This document shows positions 25,153 to 35,365 of a stretch of DNA of 47,451 nt, piece by piece. The position numbers and the translations under genes were made by a program. Source of the stretch: GCA-002701945 sp964442015 (GTDB lineage Bacteria > Fidelibacterota > Marinisomatia > Marinisomatales > TCS55); NCBI GenBank assembly GCA_964442015.1, contig CAYTYA010000005.1, positions 1 through 47,451 on the forward strand. Direction: 5' to 3'. A model generated the notes under the pieces. The model worked only from the letters and a program-made list of their open reading frames with translations. It ran no database searches and was not told where the DNA came from. Positions within the stretch are counted from its first letter, which is position 1. Every line of letters starts with the position of its first letter.

Positions 25153-28100
25153 ATGAAAATTTTGAAAAGTTCACTTTCTATTATATCAATTGTTATTATA
25201 ACAATAATTCTTGTGTTATTAACTCCCTCATTTTGGAAAAATACAATACAAGATCAGTTAAATAAACAGTTATCTAAAAGAGGAGAATGGGAAGTAAAAT
25301 TTTACAAATTAAATGGACATTTACTATTCAATGTCTCTATTGATTCTTTATATCTAAGTAATCCCAATAGTTCAAATGTTTCAATATCTAAGGTTGATAT
25401 GAAATTCAATATTCTTAAGTCATTATTTACATATCCAAGTATGAAGTATTTAAAATTGACAGATCTTACGACAAATCTTCATAGGTCATCAGAATCCAGT
25501 AATTTTAAATCTGATCCTTTTGAATTAAAATCTATTCTAGAGAAAAAAATGTCTATAGATCAATTATATATTGATGGCAAGATCTCAATACCTGAAATAA
25601 AAATTATTAATGATTTTGTTTTTAATTTTGATGGAAAATTCCACATCGATAAGAATTCAATTGATCTGGATGTAAATAAATTATTTGTTTCATTAGATAG
25701 TACAGAATTTGATATGCAATTAATAGATTCTAAAATTTCATTATTACCAGCTAAGATTGTTTGTGAAGATTTGAATGGAAATATTGATTCTTTAGGTATA
25801 TCAGGACAATTTTTTTATAGTTGGGTTAATGAAGAAGAAATGAAAATGGATCTTTTCATTGATAAATACGATATACCTAAAACATTTTTTGAAAGATTAC
25901 CCCTTCAGCCAAAGTTTTCAGCATTAGAAACTGAAATACATATTCAATCTGATTTAAAGACATTTGAAGGAAATATTACACTATCAAATGATTTAGGATT
26001 GAAAACAGCTGGAAATATTTCACTAACTAACTTTGATAATTTTATTTCTATAGATGAAATTAAGCTAGCAGGTAATAATGCAAGTTTATCAATGAATGGT
26101 ATTTATCAGAAAGATGGACAATTTAATTCTTCAGTAAAATTAACTGATTTTGATATTAATCAGTGGATTACTGATGATATTCCAACTGATTTAAACGGTC
26201 AGTTAGATTTACAGGCAAGAATAAGTGAAAGTAGACTACAGGAAATAATACTTACAATGGAGTTGACTGAAAATAAATTATATAAAGATAGAAAGATTTC
26301 TATTATTGGTACTGCAGACTATGTTGATAGTTATTTAAATATTGAAGAGCCACTTGAACTATCTATTGGAGATAGTAAAATTATTATTACTGGTGCTAGT
26401 AATTTTAAAGATGAAATATACAATCTGGATTTTGATCTGGATAATGCAGATGTTTTTATTATTAATAATTTTTGGTCAGATAGCTTAGAAAGTGGAAAAG
26501 CGACAGGAAATCTTTCTGTTTCGGGATATTTTGATAACCCAAGTTTGACTGCTGAATTAGTTTTAGATGATATAAAGTATAAAAACTTTAATTTAGATAG
26601 TTTCGAGTTTTTTGGAAATTTGAACAGTAAAAACGATTATACTATTGGTAATTGTCAATTAAGAATTGGAAATGGTATGTGGAATGATGAAAGCTTTGAA
26701 AGTGGAGTTGTAGATTTATCATACTCAAAAGAGGGAATAGAAATTCAGAGTGCTGAGTTCAAAAATAATATGGACTTTTTCCAGCTATCAGGGTTTTTAC
26801 ATAGTGATGGTAATGGCATATTTGATCGATTACAAATAGCAACGGGTCAAAGATATATTATTAATACTAAGCCCCTTGAATTCACATTAGGAGAAGGAGT
26901 AGATCTTCTACAACTTGATCTTGGTGAAAATGAATTGATTTTAAAACCTTTTGAATTTCATGTAAATGATGGGATTATTACTGGTCATTTATATCTTACT
27001 GATGAGGTTAATGGCCTGTTAAAAGTTTCCAATATTGGAACAGATATAATTGATTTTTTAATACCGGAGGATTTGACAATCAATGGACAGGTTTTTGGTG
27101 AGTTTTATGTTTCAACAGTTGATTATTCTTTGGACTATTCCATTGATGTTTCCATAAAGGATGGTGAGGTTGCATCACAAAAATTTGATGAATTAATTAT
27201 CTCATCATTTTATTCTGATTCAACGCTGCATATAGAAGATATTACTCTGATAAATGGTCATAAAACTGGGATTCAGATTTATGGTATTATTCCTCAATAT
27301 TATGAATTAGATAATCCAAGAGAAATTGATGCTAGTATAAATATGAAAGATATTGATATTTCTATATTTACACAGTTTGCACCTAATTGGTTTAAACTTG
27401 AAGGATTAACTTCTGGAGATATTCATTTAGGAGGATTTCCTAATAAGACAAAATTTGATTTTGCTTTAAAAATCGATAATGCAAAGTTTGAAAATCTTGA
27501 TTTAGGATCTATTACGACTTACGGTCTTTATGATTCTAAAAAATTGTATTTTAACAAATTTTTAGCAAATAGAAATTTTGATCACTCGATATCTGGCATT
27601 GCTTATTTGCCATTAGATTTAAACTATAGTTCAGAAAATATTGGGCAATATTATTTATCTGATTCTATGATTGTAGATGTATCTGGAAAGTTTAAGCATC
27701 TTGAATTTTTAAGTCATTATTTATCTGATGTTGATTCTATAAGAGGAGATCATGATATCTCATTAACTCTGTATGGAACACCTGATAAATTATATCGAGA
27801 TGGGAGGATATTAATTAATGATGCATCAATTCATACTATTTTACTAGATAATCCAATAAAAGGTGTAAAAGGATCAGGATCACTATTAAAAAATATACTT
27901 ACTATAGATAATTTATCTGGTGTTTTAAACAATGATAATGAGAATAAAAAAGATAATTTACTAATAAGTGGCAATCTTGATTTGAATAAATTTTTCGATC
28001 CTTATTATAACTTAAATGTTAATGGCGATAATGTTTTTTTTAAAACATTATTAGGCGATATTGAAGGCATAGTAAATCTAGATCTAAATATTTATGGTAG

Positions 28101-28962
28101 AGATACGATAACAATTGCAGGTCAAATTGAAGCGCTTGATGCAATTATGTATCAAGAATTTGAAATAAATGATCTACCATCATCTGAATTGGAACTAGGT
28201 GAATTAATAATTAATTATAAATTAAATTTTCCTATATCAGGAGATTTCGTTTTAAGGAACAGCCAAATTGACGCACAATTAGGTGGAGAATTAAGCATAT
28301 CAATGTTTGGAGATCGAAATGCTGACTATTCTGGAGAATTATTTGTACGAGAGGGTAAATTTTATTACTATGGAGATGTATTTACTATTACAAGTGGATA
28401 TTTAGCTTTTGATACAAAAGGGTTTAATCCATATCTTGATTTATCTGCTTTTACTAAAATACAAAATGAGAATATAATTATTAACTTAGTAGGCCCTTTA
28501 GATAATCCAAATTTGGGGCTGCAATCATCTAGTGGGTTTAGTGAAAGCGATATACTTGAATTATTGACTATTCGTAGTCGGTTTGAAGATCAAGAAATTA
28601 GTTCTTCAGGTATAGGAAGTCAGGCACAATCAATATTTGTGGCATATTTAGAAAAAGAATTAGAAAGAAATTTTATGCAAATTAGTGGTCTTGGGAAACT
28701 GGGCCTTATCGAAGATGTAAGTATATCAGGCGCATCGGCATTGATAGATCCCTCGAGATCCGAGGAAGACTTAATAATCAAGGCTCAAGTATCTAAAAAT
28801 TTGTCCTTGAATTATTCTTACAAGCGGTCATTCTCTTTTTCTAATGCACCATATAACCAAGTAGGGGTCGAATTGAAGGTTAATCCATATTTTTCTCTAA
28901 TTGGGAATGTTGATGAATTAGGCAATATGCATGTAAAATACCGTTTGCGCTATTCATATTAA
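25153..28962 (+). CDS. tamB: TamB-like translocation and assembly module protein (DUF490)
   Basis: The 1269-aa protein has an N-terminal membrane anchor (about residues 8-28) and a very long beta-rich, repeat-like body with many alternating hydrophobic strands (AsmA/TamB type). The C-terminal DUF490 region includes GKFYYYGDVFTITSGYLAFD, IINLVGPLDNPNL, SESDILELLTIRS and the final LSLNYSYKRSFS to KYRLRYSY. TamB-like proteins span the periplasm and help assemble outer-membrane proteins or carry phospholipids outward. The Omp85 gene immediately downstream, 18 bp away, is its expected outer-membrane partner. Confidence 0.9.
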   Translation: MKILKSSLSIISIVIITIILVLLTPSFWKNTIQDQLNKQLSKRGEWEVKFYKLNGHLLFNVSIDSLYLSNPNSSNVSISKVDMKFNILKSLFTYPSMKYLKLTDLTTNLHRSSESSNFKSDPFELKSILEKKMSIDQLYIDGKISIPEIKIINDFVFNFDGKFHIDKNSIDLDVNKLFVSLDSTEFDMQLIDSKISLLPAKIVCEDLNGNIDSLGISGQFFYSWVNEEEMKMDLFIDKYDIPKTFFERLPLQPKFSALETEIHIQSDLKTFEGNITLSNDLGLKTAGNISLTNFDNFISIDEIKLAGNNASLSMNGIYQKDGQFNSSVKLTDFDINQWITDDIPTDLNGQLDLQARISESRLQEIILTMELTENKLYKDRKISIIGTADYVDSYLNIEEPLELSIGDSKIIITGASNFKDEIYNLDFDLDNADVFIINNFWSDSLESGKATGNLSVSGYFDNPSLTAELVLDDIKYKNFNLDSFEFFGNLNSKNDYTIGNCQLRIGNGMWNDESFESGVVDLSYSKEGIEIQSAEFKNNMDFFQLSGFLHSDGNGIFDRLQIATGQRYIINTKPLEFTLGEGVDLLQLDLGENELILKPFEFHVNDGIITGHLYLTDEVNGLLKVSNIGTDIIDFLIPEDLTINGQVFGEFYVSTVDYSLDYSIDVSIKDGEVASQKFDELIISSFYSDSTLHIEDITLINGHKTGIQIYGIIPQYYELDNPREIDASINMKDIDISIFTQFAPNWFKLEGLTSGDIHLGGFPNKTKFDFALKIDNAKFENLDLGSITTYGLYDSKKLYFNKFLANRNFDHSISGIAYLPLDLNYSSENIGQYYLSDSMIVDVSGKFKHLEFLSHYLSDVDSIRGDHDISLTLYGTPDKLYRDGRILINDASIHTILLDNPIKGVKGSGSLLKNILTIDNLSGVLNNDNENKKDNLLISGNLDLNKFFDPYYNLNVNGDNVFFKTLLGDIEGIVNLDLNIYGRDTITIAGQIEALDAIMYQEFEINDLPSSELELGELIINYKLNFPISGDFVLRNSQIDAQLGGELSISMFGDRNADYSGELFVREGKFYYYGDVFTITSGYLAFDTKGFNPYLDLSAFTKIQNENIIINLVGPLDNPNLGLQSSSGFSESDILELLTIRSRFEDQEISSSGIGSQAQSIFVAYLEKELERNFMQISGLGKLGLIEDVSISGASALIDPSRSEEDLIIKAQVSKNLSLNYSYKRSFSFSNAPYNQVGVELKVNPYFSLIGNVDELGNMHVKYRLRYSY

Positions 28963-28980
28963 GTTTTTAAATATGACATA

Positions 28981-30816
28981 ATGAAAATTTATCAATGGAT
29001 AGGTATAAGCTTATTTAGTCTTAATATAATAATTGCCGCACCTGATGAATCTACACAGATAAGAAGTGTTACATTTACAGGAAATAAAAATATTAAATCT
29101 AAATTTCTTCTAAATATTATTAATATTCAGAATAAATCATTTTTTACTGATCAATCATTTGACCGAAGGATAGTAAAACTAGATGCCATTAGTATAAAAA
29201 ATTATTATCTCACAAATGGATATTTAGATGTTGCTGTTATTGACTCATTTAAAATTAGTGAAAATTCTGCTGATATTTTTTTTCGTATTATTGAGGGGAA
29301 ACAATATTATTTAAAGTCTATTAATATTTCTGGTAATCATTCACTTAGAGATGAAGAAATTTCTTCATTACTAAATCTTAAAATCAATAAACCATTCAAC
29401 CCCGTATCAATTCAAATCAATAGAAATAGATTAGACGATATTTATTTTGAGCTTAGCAAGCTGTTTGCGAATATTAATATTGAACCATTAGTTTCTGACT
29501 CAGTAGTTATAAATATATCTATTAATGAAGGTCCAGATATTTTTATTGATAAAATATATGTTGAAGGAATGAATGAAAATCTAGATTCAAATTTAGTTTT
29601 TAGAGAATTATTATTTTCAAAAAAAGAAAAATATGTAAAAAGCAAAATAGATTATAGCCAAAAAAAATTAATGGAGATTGGTGTTTTTTCCATGGCTGCA
29701 ATAACACCTGTAAAAAATACTACTAATGATAGTACCGTAAATATTGTTATTGAATTAAGACAAATGAACCGAAGAGAAATATTATCTTCTGGTGGATATT
29801 ATCCAATAACTGTAAGTGAGGGGGTTGATCAGGTAATTGCTCTTGCTGGAGATATAGCATGGAAGGATAGAAGGGTACTCAATTCAGTATCTAGTTTCCA
29901 AGTAAAATCCTCACTTGCCATTCCTTTTGAAGCTGGATATCAGTATCCTCGATTTACCTTTGATATGCTTTTGTCTAATCAATGGATTCTTGGGTTTAGG
30001 ATTCCTTCAGAATTAAAAGGTTTTTTTCAATCATTTAGAAATTATAATCAGGATGAGGGTATTTATAGATACGGTTTTCAATTAGCTAATATTTTGCGAT
30101 TAGAAGACAGATCATATATTAGGGCTATTTTAAGATGGGAATTATTTGATGATAATAAAAGAGATAATAAAAATGATATCGAGAATCGTTCATTTAGATT
30201 AGTTGCAAGATTTGATAAATCAAATAATCCTATCTATCCATCTCAAGGATATGTACTAAATACAGAAATAATTAGCGTTGGTGGGGCATTAGGCGGTAAC
30301 AGGACATATCAAAAAGTTGATGCGGGTATACAAAGTTATTTTAAGATACGAAAAAGATCAGTTTTTGCTTCAAGAATGAAATATGGTATGATATTTAATT
30401 GGAAGGATAATTATGATATTTATGAGACATTATTATATGATAAGTTTTATTTGGGTGGAAGTTCAAGTTTAAGGGCATGGGATCCACTAAAATTCTTAAC
30501 AGAAATAGATCCAGGGACTGATTTGGTTGGTGTAGCAGATGATAGAGTTATACCAAAGGGTATGCTAACAAGACTATTAGTGAATTTTGAAATTCGTTTC
30601 CCTATATATGGACTTTTTGGGGGCGAATTATTTATAGATGGTGGACAATTAACGGATAGAAGTAATATTTCTTTTAATAATATTGAGTGGGGAAAAGGAC
30701 TTGGAATTACTATTTCATCACCTTTTGGCCCTATAAGACTTGATTATTCTAACCCATTAGATTATAAAAACTTAAAAAATGGAAAATTAAATCTTGGTTT
30801 ATTATATATTTTTTAG
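28981..30816 (+). CDS. Omp85-family outer-membrane protein (TamA/BamA-like)
   Basis: The 611-aa protein has a signal peptide (about residues 1-20, ending near IIAA) and about three POTRA-type repeats (IRSVTFTGNKNIKSKFL; LKSINISGNHSLRDEEI; IDKIYVEGMNENL). A C-terminal 16-strand-type barrel follows, with the L6-loop motif LGGSSSLRAWDPLKF (Arg of the VRGF-type motif kept) and an ending LGLLYIF with a terminal aromatic. It is probably the TamA partner of the preceding tamB, but BamA cannot be fully excluded because Omp85 proteins with three POTRA repeats are usually TamA-like. Confidence 0.88.
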   Translation: MKIYQWIGISLFSLNIIIAAPDESTQIRSVTFTGNKNIKSKFLLNIINIQNKSFFTDQSFDRRIVKLDAISIKNYYLTNGYLDVAVIDSFKISENSADIFFRIIEGKQYYLKSINISGNHSLRDEEISSLLNLKINKPFNPVSIQINRNRLDDIYFELSKLFANINIEPLVSDSVVINISINEGPDIFIDKIYVEGMNENLDSNLVFRELLFSKKEKYVKSKIDYSQKKLMEIGVFSMAAITPVKNTTNDSTVNIVIELRQMNRREILSSGGYYPITVSEGVDQVIALAGDIAWKDRRVLNSVSSFQVKSSLAIPFEAGYQYPRFTFDMLLSNQWILGFRIPSELKGFFQSFRNYNQDEGIYRYGFQLANILRLEDRSYIRAILRWELFDDNKRDNKNDIENRSFRLVARFDKSNNPIYPSQGYVLNTEIISVGGALGGNRTYQKVDAGIQSYFKIRKRSVFASRMKYGMIFNWKDNYDIYETLLYDKFYLGGSSSLRAWDPLKFLTEIDPGTDLVGVADDRVIPKGMLTRLLVNFEIRFPIYGLFGGELFIDGGQLTDRSNISFNNIEWGKGLGITISSPFGPIRLDYSNPLDYKNLKNGKLNLGLLYIF

Positions 30817-30910
30817 GAACATTTTTTATTATTATTAGTACTTCTTTCTTGATGATAGATATGCTTCCACATAAATTCGACAGTTTTTGAATAAAGGAAA
30901 AAAATAAATA

Positions 30911-31393
30911 ATGAATAAAATTTTAATAAATATAATAATAATTCTAGTTATTTCAAGTTGTGTAAAAAATCAGACTGCTGATGAATTATATAGTAATGCC
31001 GAGATTGCTAGAAATGAAAAAAACATAAAAGGCGCATTATCAAATCTTGATTTATTATTGAAAAAATATCCTGATCATAGTCTTGCAGCAAAAACGCAAT
31101 ATTTGATTGGAGATATATATATGAATGATTTACGTGATTTTAATAATGCAATAAATGCATATAGTAGTGTAGTAGATAGATTTTCTGGTACTGATCAGGA
31201 AGCTCAAGCTCAATTCATGATAGGCTATATTTATGCAAATATTTTAGGTGATAAATTAAAAGCAGAAGAAAATTATAAGAATTTCTTAACTAAATATCCT
31301 GATCATGAATTATCTCCCTCTGTAAAATTCGAATTAGATTATTTGGGCAAAGATATTAATGAGATAGATGTGCTTAAGCACATCACATCTTAG
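30911..31393 (+). CDS. TPR-repeat lipoprotein (BamD/YbgF-like)
   Basis: The 160-aa product has a lipoprotein signal ending in VISSC (lipobox Cys at about residue 17). Tetratricopeptide-like repeats then follow, with the pattern ALSNLDLLLKKYPDHSLAAKTQYLIGD, here quoted in pieces: KYPDHSLAAKTQYLIG, AINAYSSVVDRFSGTDQEAQ and NFLTKYPDHELSPSVKFEL. These 'column' repeats resemble BamD, YbgF/CpoB and related outer-membrane assembly lipoproteins. It sits after tamB and the Omp85 gene, which fits an envelope role, but it is too short for a full BamD. Confidence 0.7.
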   Translation: MNKILINIIIILVISSCVKNQTADELYSNAEIARNEKNIKGALSNLDLLLKKYPDHSLAAKTQYLIGDIYMNDLRDFNNAINAYSSVVDRFSGTDQEAQAQFMIGYIYANILGDKLKAEENYKNFLTKYPDHELSPSVKFELDYLGKDINEIDVLKHITS

Positions 31394-31408
31394 CATCCAA
31401 TAGAGCAT

Positions 31409-32404
31409 ATGTCAGATTTTAGCCTTTCAGAGATAAATGAACGTATATCAAAAGAATCTGTATTTATAGATAAGCTTAGAGATGAAATTAGTACAGTCGT
31501 TTTCGGCCAGTTAGATCTAATCAATAGATTGCTTATAGGGATACTGGCTAATGGTCATATTCTAATTGAGGGAGTTCCAGGTTTAGCAAAGACTCTTCTA
31601 ATAAAAACTATTTCTCAACTTATCGAAGCTAAATTTCAAAGGATACAATTTACCCCTGATATGTTACCTGCTGATTTAATTGGCACTCTTATTTATAATC
31701 AAAAAACAGGAAGTTTTGAAACTCGAAAAGGTCCAATATTCTCAAATATTATTTTAGCGGATGAAATAAATCGTTCACCTGCCAAAGTTCAAAGTGCTTT
31801 ATTGGAGAGTATGCAAGAAAGGCAGGTTACTATTGGAGAGGATACATTTAAAATGGATAACCCATTTCTTGTGCTTGCAACTCAAAATCCAATAGAGCAA
31901 GAGGGTACTTATCCATTACCAGAAGCTCAAGTTGATCGTTTTATGTTAAAATTAAAAGTTTCATATCCTTCAATTGATGAAGAAAAATTAATTTTAAGGA
32001 AAATGGCAAAAACCACTATAGATGATTCTTTAACACCCGTTGCTAAAACAGAGCAAATATTAAATGCTCAAAAAATAATTAATGATATTTATGTTGATCA
32101 AAAAGTTGAAGAATATATTTTGAATCTAATTTTTGCAACAAGAGACCCCGAATCTTTTGGCTTGAATGATATTAAAGGTTTAATTGATTATGGCGCTTCC
32201 CCAAGAGCCACGATAAATATTGTATTAGCATCAAAGGCTAGAGCTTTCATGGAGCATCGTGGTTATATAACTCCGGAAGATGTTAGGTTTGTAGGAATGG
32301 ATGTATTAAGGCATAGAATAATTCTTACTTATGAGGCAGAAGCAGAAGAATTATCATCTGAAGATATCATTCAAAGACTCTTCGAGACAATAGAAGTACC
32401 CTGA
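31409..32404 (+). CDS. MoxR-family AAA+ ATPase
   Basis: The 331-aa protein has Walker A GVPGLAKTLL (about residues 54-63), FQRIQFTPDMLPADLIGT, Walker B ILADEINRSPAKVQSALLE, sensor 1 LATQNPIEQEGTYPLPEAQ and VDRFMLK. These are hallmark segments of the MoxR proper subfamily. MoxR ATPases act with von Willebrand domain proteins and DUF58 proteins as chaperone-like modules in stress responses or enzyme maturation. The DUF58 gene follows after 13 bp, as usual. Confidence 0.93.
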   Translation: MSDFSLSEINERISKESVFIDKLRDEISTVVFGQLDLINRLLIGILANGHILIEGVPGLAKTLLIKTISQLIEAKFQRIQFTPDMLPADLIGTLIYNQKTGSFETRKGPIFSNIILADEINRSPAKVQSALLESMQERQVTIGEDTFKMDNPFLVLATQNPIEQEGTYPLPEAQVDRFMLKLKVSYPSIDEEKLILRKMAKTTIDDSLTPVAKTEQILNAQKIINDIYVDQKVEEYILNLIFATRDPESFGLNDIKGLIDYGASPRATINIVLASKARAFMEHRGYITPEDVRFVGMDVLRHRIILTYEAEAEELSSEDIIQRLFETIEVP

Positions 32405-32417
32405 TTATTACTTTATA

Positions 32418-33293
32418 ATGATCCCAACTGAGATCATAGAGAAAGTTCGTCGAATTGAGATAAAAACCAGAGGTTTGGTCAATGATCTTTTTGGAGGAGA
32501 GTATCATTCTGTTTTTAAAGGCAGAGGAATGTCATTCTCCGAAGTAAGAGAATATTTCCCAGGTGATGATATTAGATTAATTGATTGGAATGTTACTGCC
32601 AGATCGAACCTTCCTCATTTAAAAATACTTGAAGAAGAAAGAGAATTAACTGTATATCTAATTGTTGATATTAGTAAATCAGGAGACTTTGGAACATTAG
32701 ATAAATATAAAAATGAAATTGCTACTGAGATTGCTGCAGTATTAGGATTTTCTGCTATAAAGAATAATGATAAAGTAGGATTAATAATGTTTACTGATGA
32801 AATAGAGAAATATGTCCCTCCAAAAAAAGGAAAGTCACATGTCCTACGGGTTGTAAGAGAACTGCTTTATCATAAGTCTGAAGGTCAAAAAACTTCTATT
32901 CATAATGCCATAGATTTTTTATTAAAAGTTGCTAAGAGAAAAAGCGTAGTTTTTCTTATTTCAGATTATATTGATGATGATTACTGGAAGGTACTTAAGA
33001 TTGCAAACCAGAAACATGATCTGATTGGAATTAAAGTTTCTGATATTGCTGAGTCGTTAATACCTAACTTTGGTCTATTAAAAATTCATGATCCTGAATC
33101 CAATAAAGAATTCTGGATAGATACAAGTTCTGAATATGATAGATTAAATTTTAGTAAAGATCAAAAAGAAGCTTCTGGTAATTTTAAAAAACAGTGCGAT
33201 AAAATTAATTTTGATTTAATCCAAATAAATACAAATGAAGATTATGTTGATCCCTTAATGAGCTTTTTTAAAGGGAGGGAAAAAAGGACTTAG
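32418..33293 (+). CDS. DUF58 domain protein of a MoxR/Bat module
   Basis: The 291-aa protein has the DUF58 signature segment FSEVREYFPGDDIRLIDWNVTARSN, quoted here as REYFPGDDIRLIDWN, near residue 45. A von Willebrand factor A-like fold follows, with VYLIVDISKSGDFG near residue 83 (DxSxS-like metal site, slightly altered) and VVFLISDYID. No membrane helix is visible, so it is likely cytoplasmic. It lies between MoxR and the BatD-like gene. The molecular function of the family is not well established. Confidence 0.9.
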   Translation: MIPTEIIEKVRRIEIKTRGLVNDLFGGEYHSVFKGRGMSFSEVREYFPGDDIRLIDWNVTARSNLPHLKILEEERELTVYLIVDISKSGDFGTLDKYKNEIATEIAAVLGFSAIKNNDKVGLIMFTDEIEKYVPPKKGKSHVLRVVRELLYHKSEGQKTSIHNAIDFLLKVAKRKSVVFLISDYIDDDYWKVLKIANQKHDLIGIKVSDIAESLIPNFGLLKIHDPESNKEFWIDTSSEYDRLNFSKDQKEASGNFKKQCDKINFDLIQINTNEDYVDPLMSFFKGREKRT

Positions 33294-33299
33294 TTCAAG

Positions 33300-34238
33300 A
33301 TGTTAATATATAGACTATTTCTTATTTTTTCTTTAATAATATTATGTAACTCTTGTAAAAATAGTGAGCATCTTAATGGCTCATTTCAATTATCTGTTAC
33401 TACAGATACGACCAGAGCTTCAATAGGTGACCTTATTTCTTATAAGATTACTACTCAAAATCTTGGAAATAAATATTTTAAGATTGAAAATCCACAATTT
33501 ACAGAACCATTAGAATTGCGAAGTTCAAATTTATTATATGATAAAAAAGAAAAAGTAACAGGCACAGAATTTATTTTTTCAGTTTGGGATACTGGAATGG
33601 TATCTATTCCTCCTATTACTATTAATTTATTTAATTCTGATAGTCTTTTTGATTTTTCGATGGAGACTGATTCAATCTCTATTAAAGTTATATCTCTTGT
33701 TAAAAATACTGGTAACCAAGCAATGAAACCTATTAAGGGACCGATACCTATTAAAAGTATATTTCCAATCAGAATGATTATTCTGATAATATTATTTTTA
33801 GTTATTTTATTTGGACTATATTTTATTTATGGAAAAAGAATTGCAAATGTATATGATGAGGAGAAAGTAGAAACTAATATAGATCCTGCTGATATCATTG
33901 CACTTAAAAAATTAGGATCACTAGGTAAAGAGTCATATGATAAAACGGAAAAAATAAAAGAATTTTATATAAATATATCTCATATACTAAGAGAGTATAT
34001 TGAAAATAGTGTATATATAAAATCATTAGAAATGACTACTGAGGAAATTGGTAGACATAGAGTTTCTTTTCCATTTAATAAGAAAGAAATTGATAATCTG
34101 TTAGATATTCTGAATCGTGCTGATCTCAGCAAATATGCAAAGTCTAATCCTAAAAAGAATATTTGTGATTATGATTTAAAAGCAGGAAAGAATTTTATTA
34201 TCAACACTACTTCATCATGGAAAGTATTAAAAAAATAA
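33300..34238 (+). CDS. BatD-like membrane lipoprotein of the MoxR module
   Basis: The 312-aa protein has an N-terminal signal ending in a Cys (ILCNSC, an imperfect lipobox at about residue 19) and a beta-rich extracytoplasmic domain (about 30-150, with IGDLISYKITTQN and WDTGMVSIPPITI). One membrane helix lies at about 158-178. A cytoplasmic helical domain includes FYINISHILREYIE and EMTTEEIGRHR. That last part resembles the C-terminal region of BatD and DUF4381 proteins. The family name is moderately sure and the function is unknown. No VWA proteins (BatA or BatB) follow; efp comes next. Confidence 0.7.
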   Translation: MLIYRLFLIFSLIILCNSCKNSEHLNGSFQLSVTTDTTRASIGDLISYKITTQNLGNKYFKIENPQFTEPLELRSSNLLYDKKEKVTGTEFIFSVWDTGMVSIPPITINLFNSDSLFDFSMETDSISIKVISLVKNTGNQAMKPIKGPIPIKSIFPIRMIILIILFLVILFGLYFIYGKRIANVYDEEKVETNIDPADIIALKKLGSLGKESYDKTEKIKEFYINISHILREYIENSVYIKSLEMTTEEIGRHRVSFPFNKKEIDNLLDILNRADLSKYAKSNPKKNICDYDLKAGKNFIINTTSSWKVLKK

Positions 34239-34308
34239 TTATTAAAAATAACTAAAATTTGAGATAGTATAAGAATAAGTTAAATTCAAAATGAAATAAG
34301 GAATACAA

Positions 34309-34872
34309 ATGGGGACGACAAGCGATATTAAAAATGGAGTTGTTTTACTTGAGAATGGTAAAAGAATGAAAGTGTTGGAATTTTTACATGTAAAGCCTGG
34401 AAAAGGTAATGCATTTGTACGGACTAAACTCCGCGATATACAATCAGGTAAAATTATTGAAAAAAGATTTAATGCTGGTGCAAAAATTGCATTGGTTAGA
34501 ATTGAAGCAAAAGAAATGCAGTATCTTTATAATGATGGTGATAATCATGTTTTTATGGATAACCAGACCTATGATCAGATAAATATTATTAACAATGTAA
34601 TCGGTGATAAAATAAACTATATAAAGGCAGGGCAAAATGTTGATATTTTATTTGATGATGAGTTAATAATTGATATCAGATTGCCTGCACATGTACAGTT
34701 AGAAGTAGTTAGTACAGAACCAGGGGAAAAAGGCAATACAGCAACTGGCGCTACAAAGCCAGCTACTTTAGAGACAAAATATACGGTCAATGTTCCTTTA
34801 TTTATAGATAATGGTGATATATTAAAAGTAGATACGAGAAGTGGGGAATATATTGAAAGAACTAAATCTTAG
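34309..34872 (+). CDS. efp: translation elongation factor P
   Basis: The 187-aa EF-P rescues ribosomes stalled on polyproline. It shows the three-domain layout with the conserved loop VKPGKGNAFVRTKLRD. The tip lysine of this loop (Lys32 in PGKG) is the residue that is modified in many bacteria. The C-terminal region has LPAHVQLEVVSTEPGEKG and ends VDTRSGEYIERTKS. No modification enzyme gene is nearby. It precedes accB by 21 bp; efp-accB-accC is a gene order seen in many bacteria. Confidence 0.96.
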   Translation: MGTTSDIKNGVVLLENGKRMKVLEFLHVKPGKGNAFVRTKLRDIQSGKIIEKRFNAGAKIALVRIEAKEMQYLYNDGDNHVFMDNQTYDQINIINNVIGDKINYIKAGQNVDILFDDELIIDIRLPAHVQLEVVSTEPGEKGNTATGATKPATLETKYTVNVPLFIDNGDILKVDTRSGEYIERTKS

Positions 34873-34893
34873 TGTTATACTATTATTCAAACT

Positions 34894-35358
34894 ATGTGGA
34901 AAAATAGATTAAAAGAATTATTGTATATACTAGAGAATAGTAACGTCAATGAAATTGATGTTACATTCTTTGGTATTCGTTATAGAGTAGTAAAAGAACC
35001 AAGTATTAATAATGAATCAATACAAACTACGGAAAATGGAGAGCGGGATGATTCAAATGAAACTACAAAATTAGAAGAAAGTGTTGATCAAAAAGTTGAA
35101 GAATCTAAAGAGATTGAAAATGTTGAGGTGCTATCCCCTATGCCCGGAACATTTTATAGATCACCTTCACCGGATGATGCTTCATTTGTAAATGAGGGAG
35201 ACTCTGTTAATAAGGGCGATACTCTATGTATCATAGAAGCTATGAAAATAATGAATGAAATTGAAGCTGAAGAAAATGGAATTGTTCAAAAGATTCTAGT
35301 AGAAGATGGCCATGCTGTTGAATTCAACCAGCCATTATTTTTAATTAATCCTAATTAA
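34894..35358 (+). CDS. accB: acetyl-CoA carboxylase biotin carboxyl carrier protein
   Basis: AccB carries biotin between the carboxylase and transferase parts of acetyl-CoA carboxylase. The 154-aa protein has an N-terminal helix region, an acidic Glu/Asn-rich linker (about residues 38-75), and a C-terminal biotinyl domain with SPMPGTFYRSPSPDDASFV and the biotin site EAMKIMNEIEA (Lys118). The linker replaces the Ala/Pro-rich one of proteobacteria. accC begins 7 bp after its stop. Confidence 0.95.
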   Translation: MWKNRLKELLYILENSNVNEIDVTFFGIRYRVVKEPSINNESIQTTENGERDDSNETTKLEESVDQKVEESKEIENVEVLSPMPGTFYRSPSPDDASFVNEGDSVNKGDTLCIIEAMKIMNEIEAEENGIVQKILVEDGHAVEFNQPLFLINPN

Positions 35359-35365
35359 TTCAATT

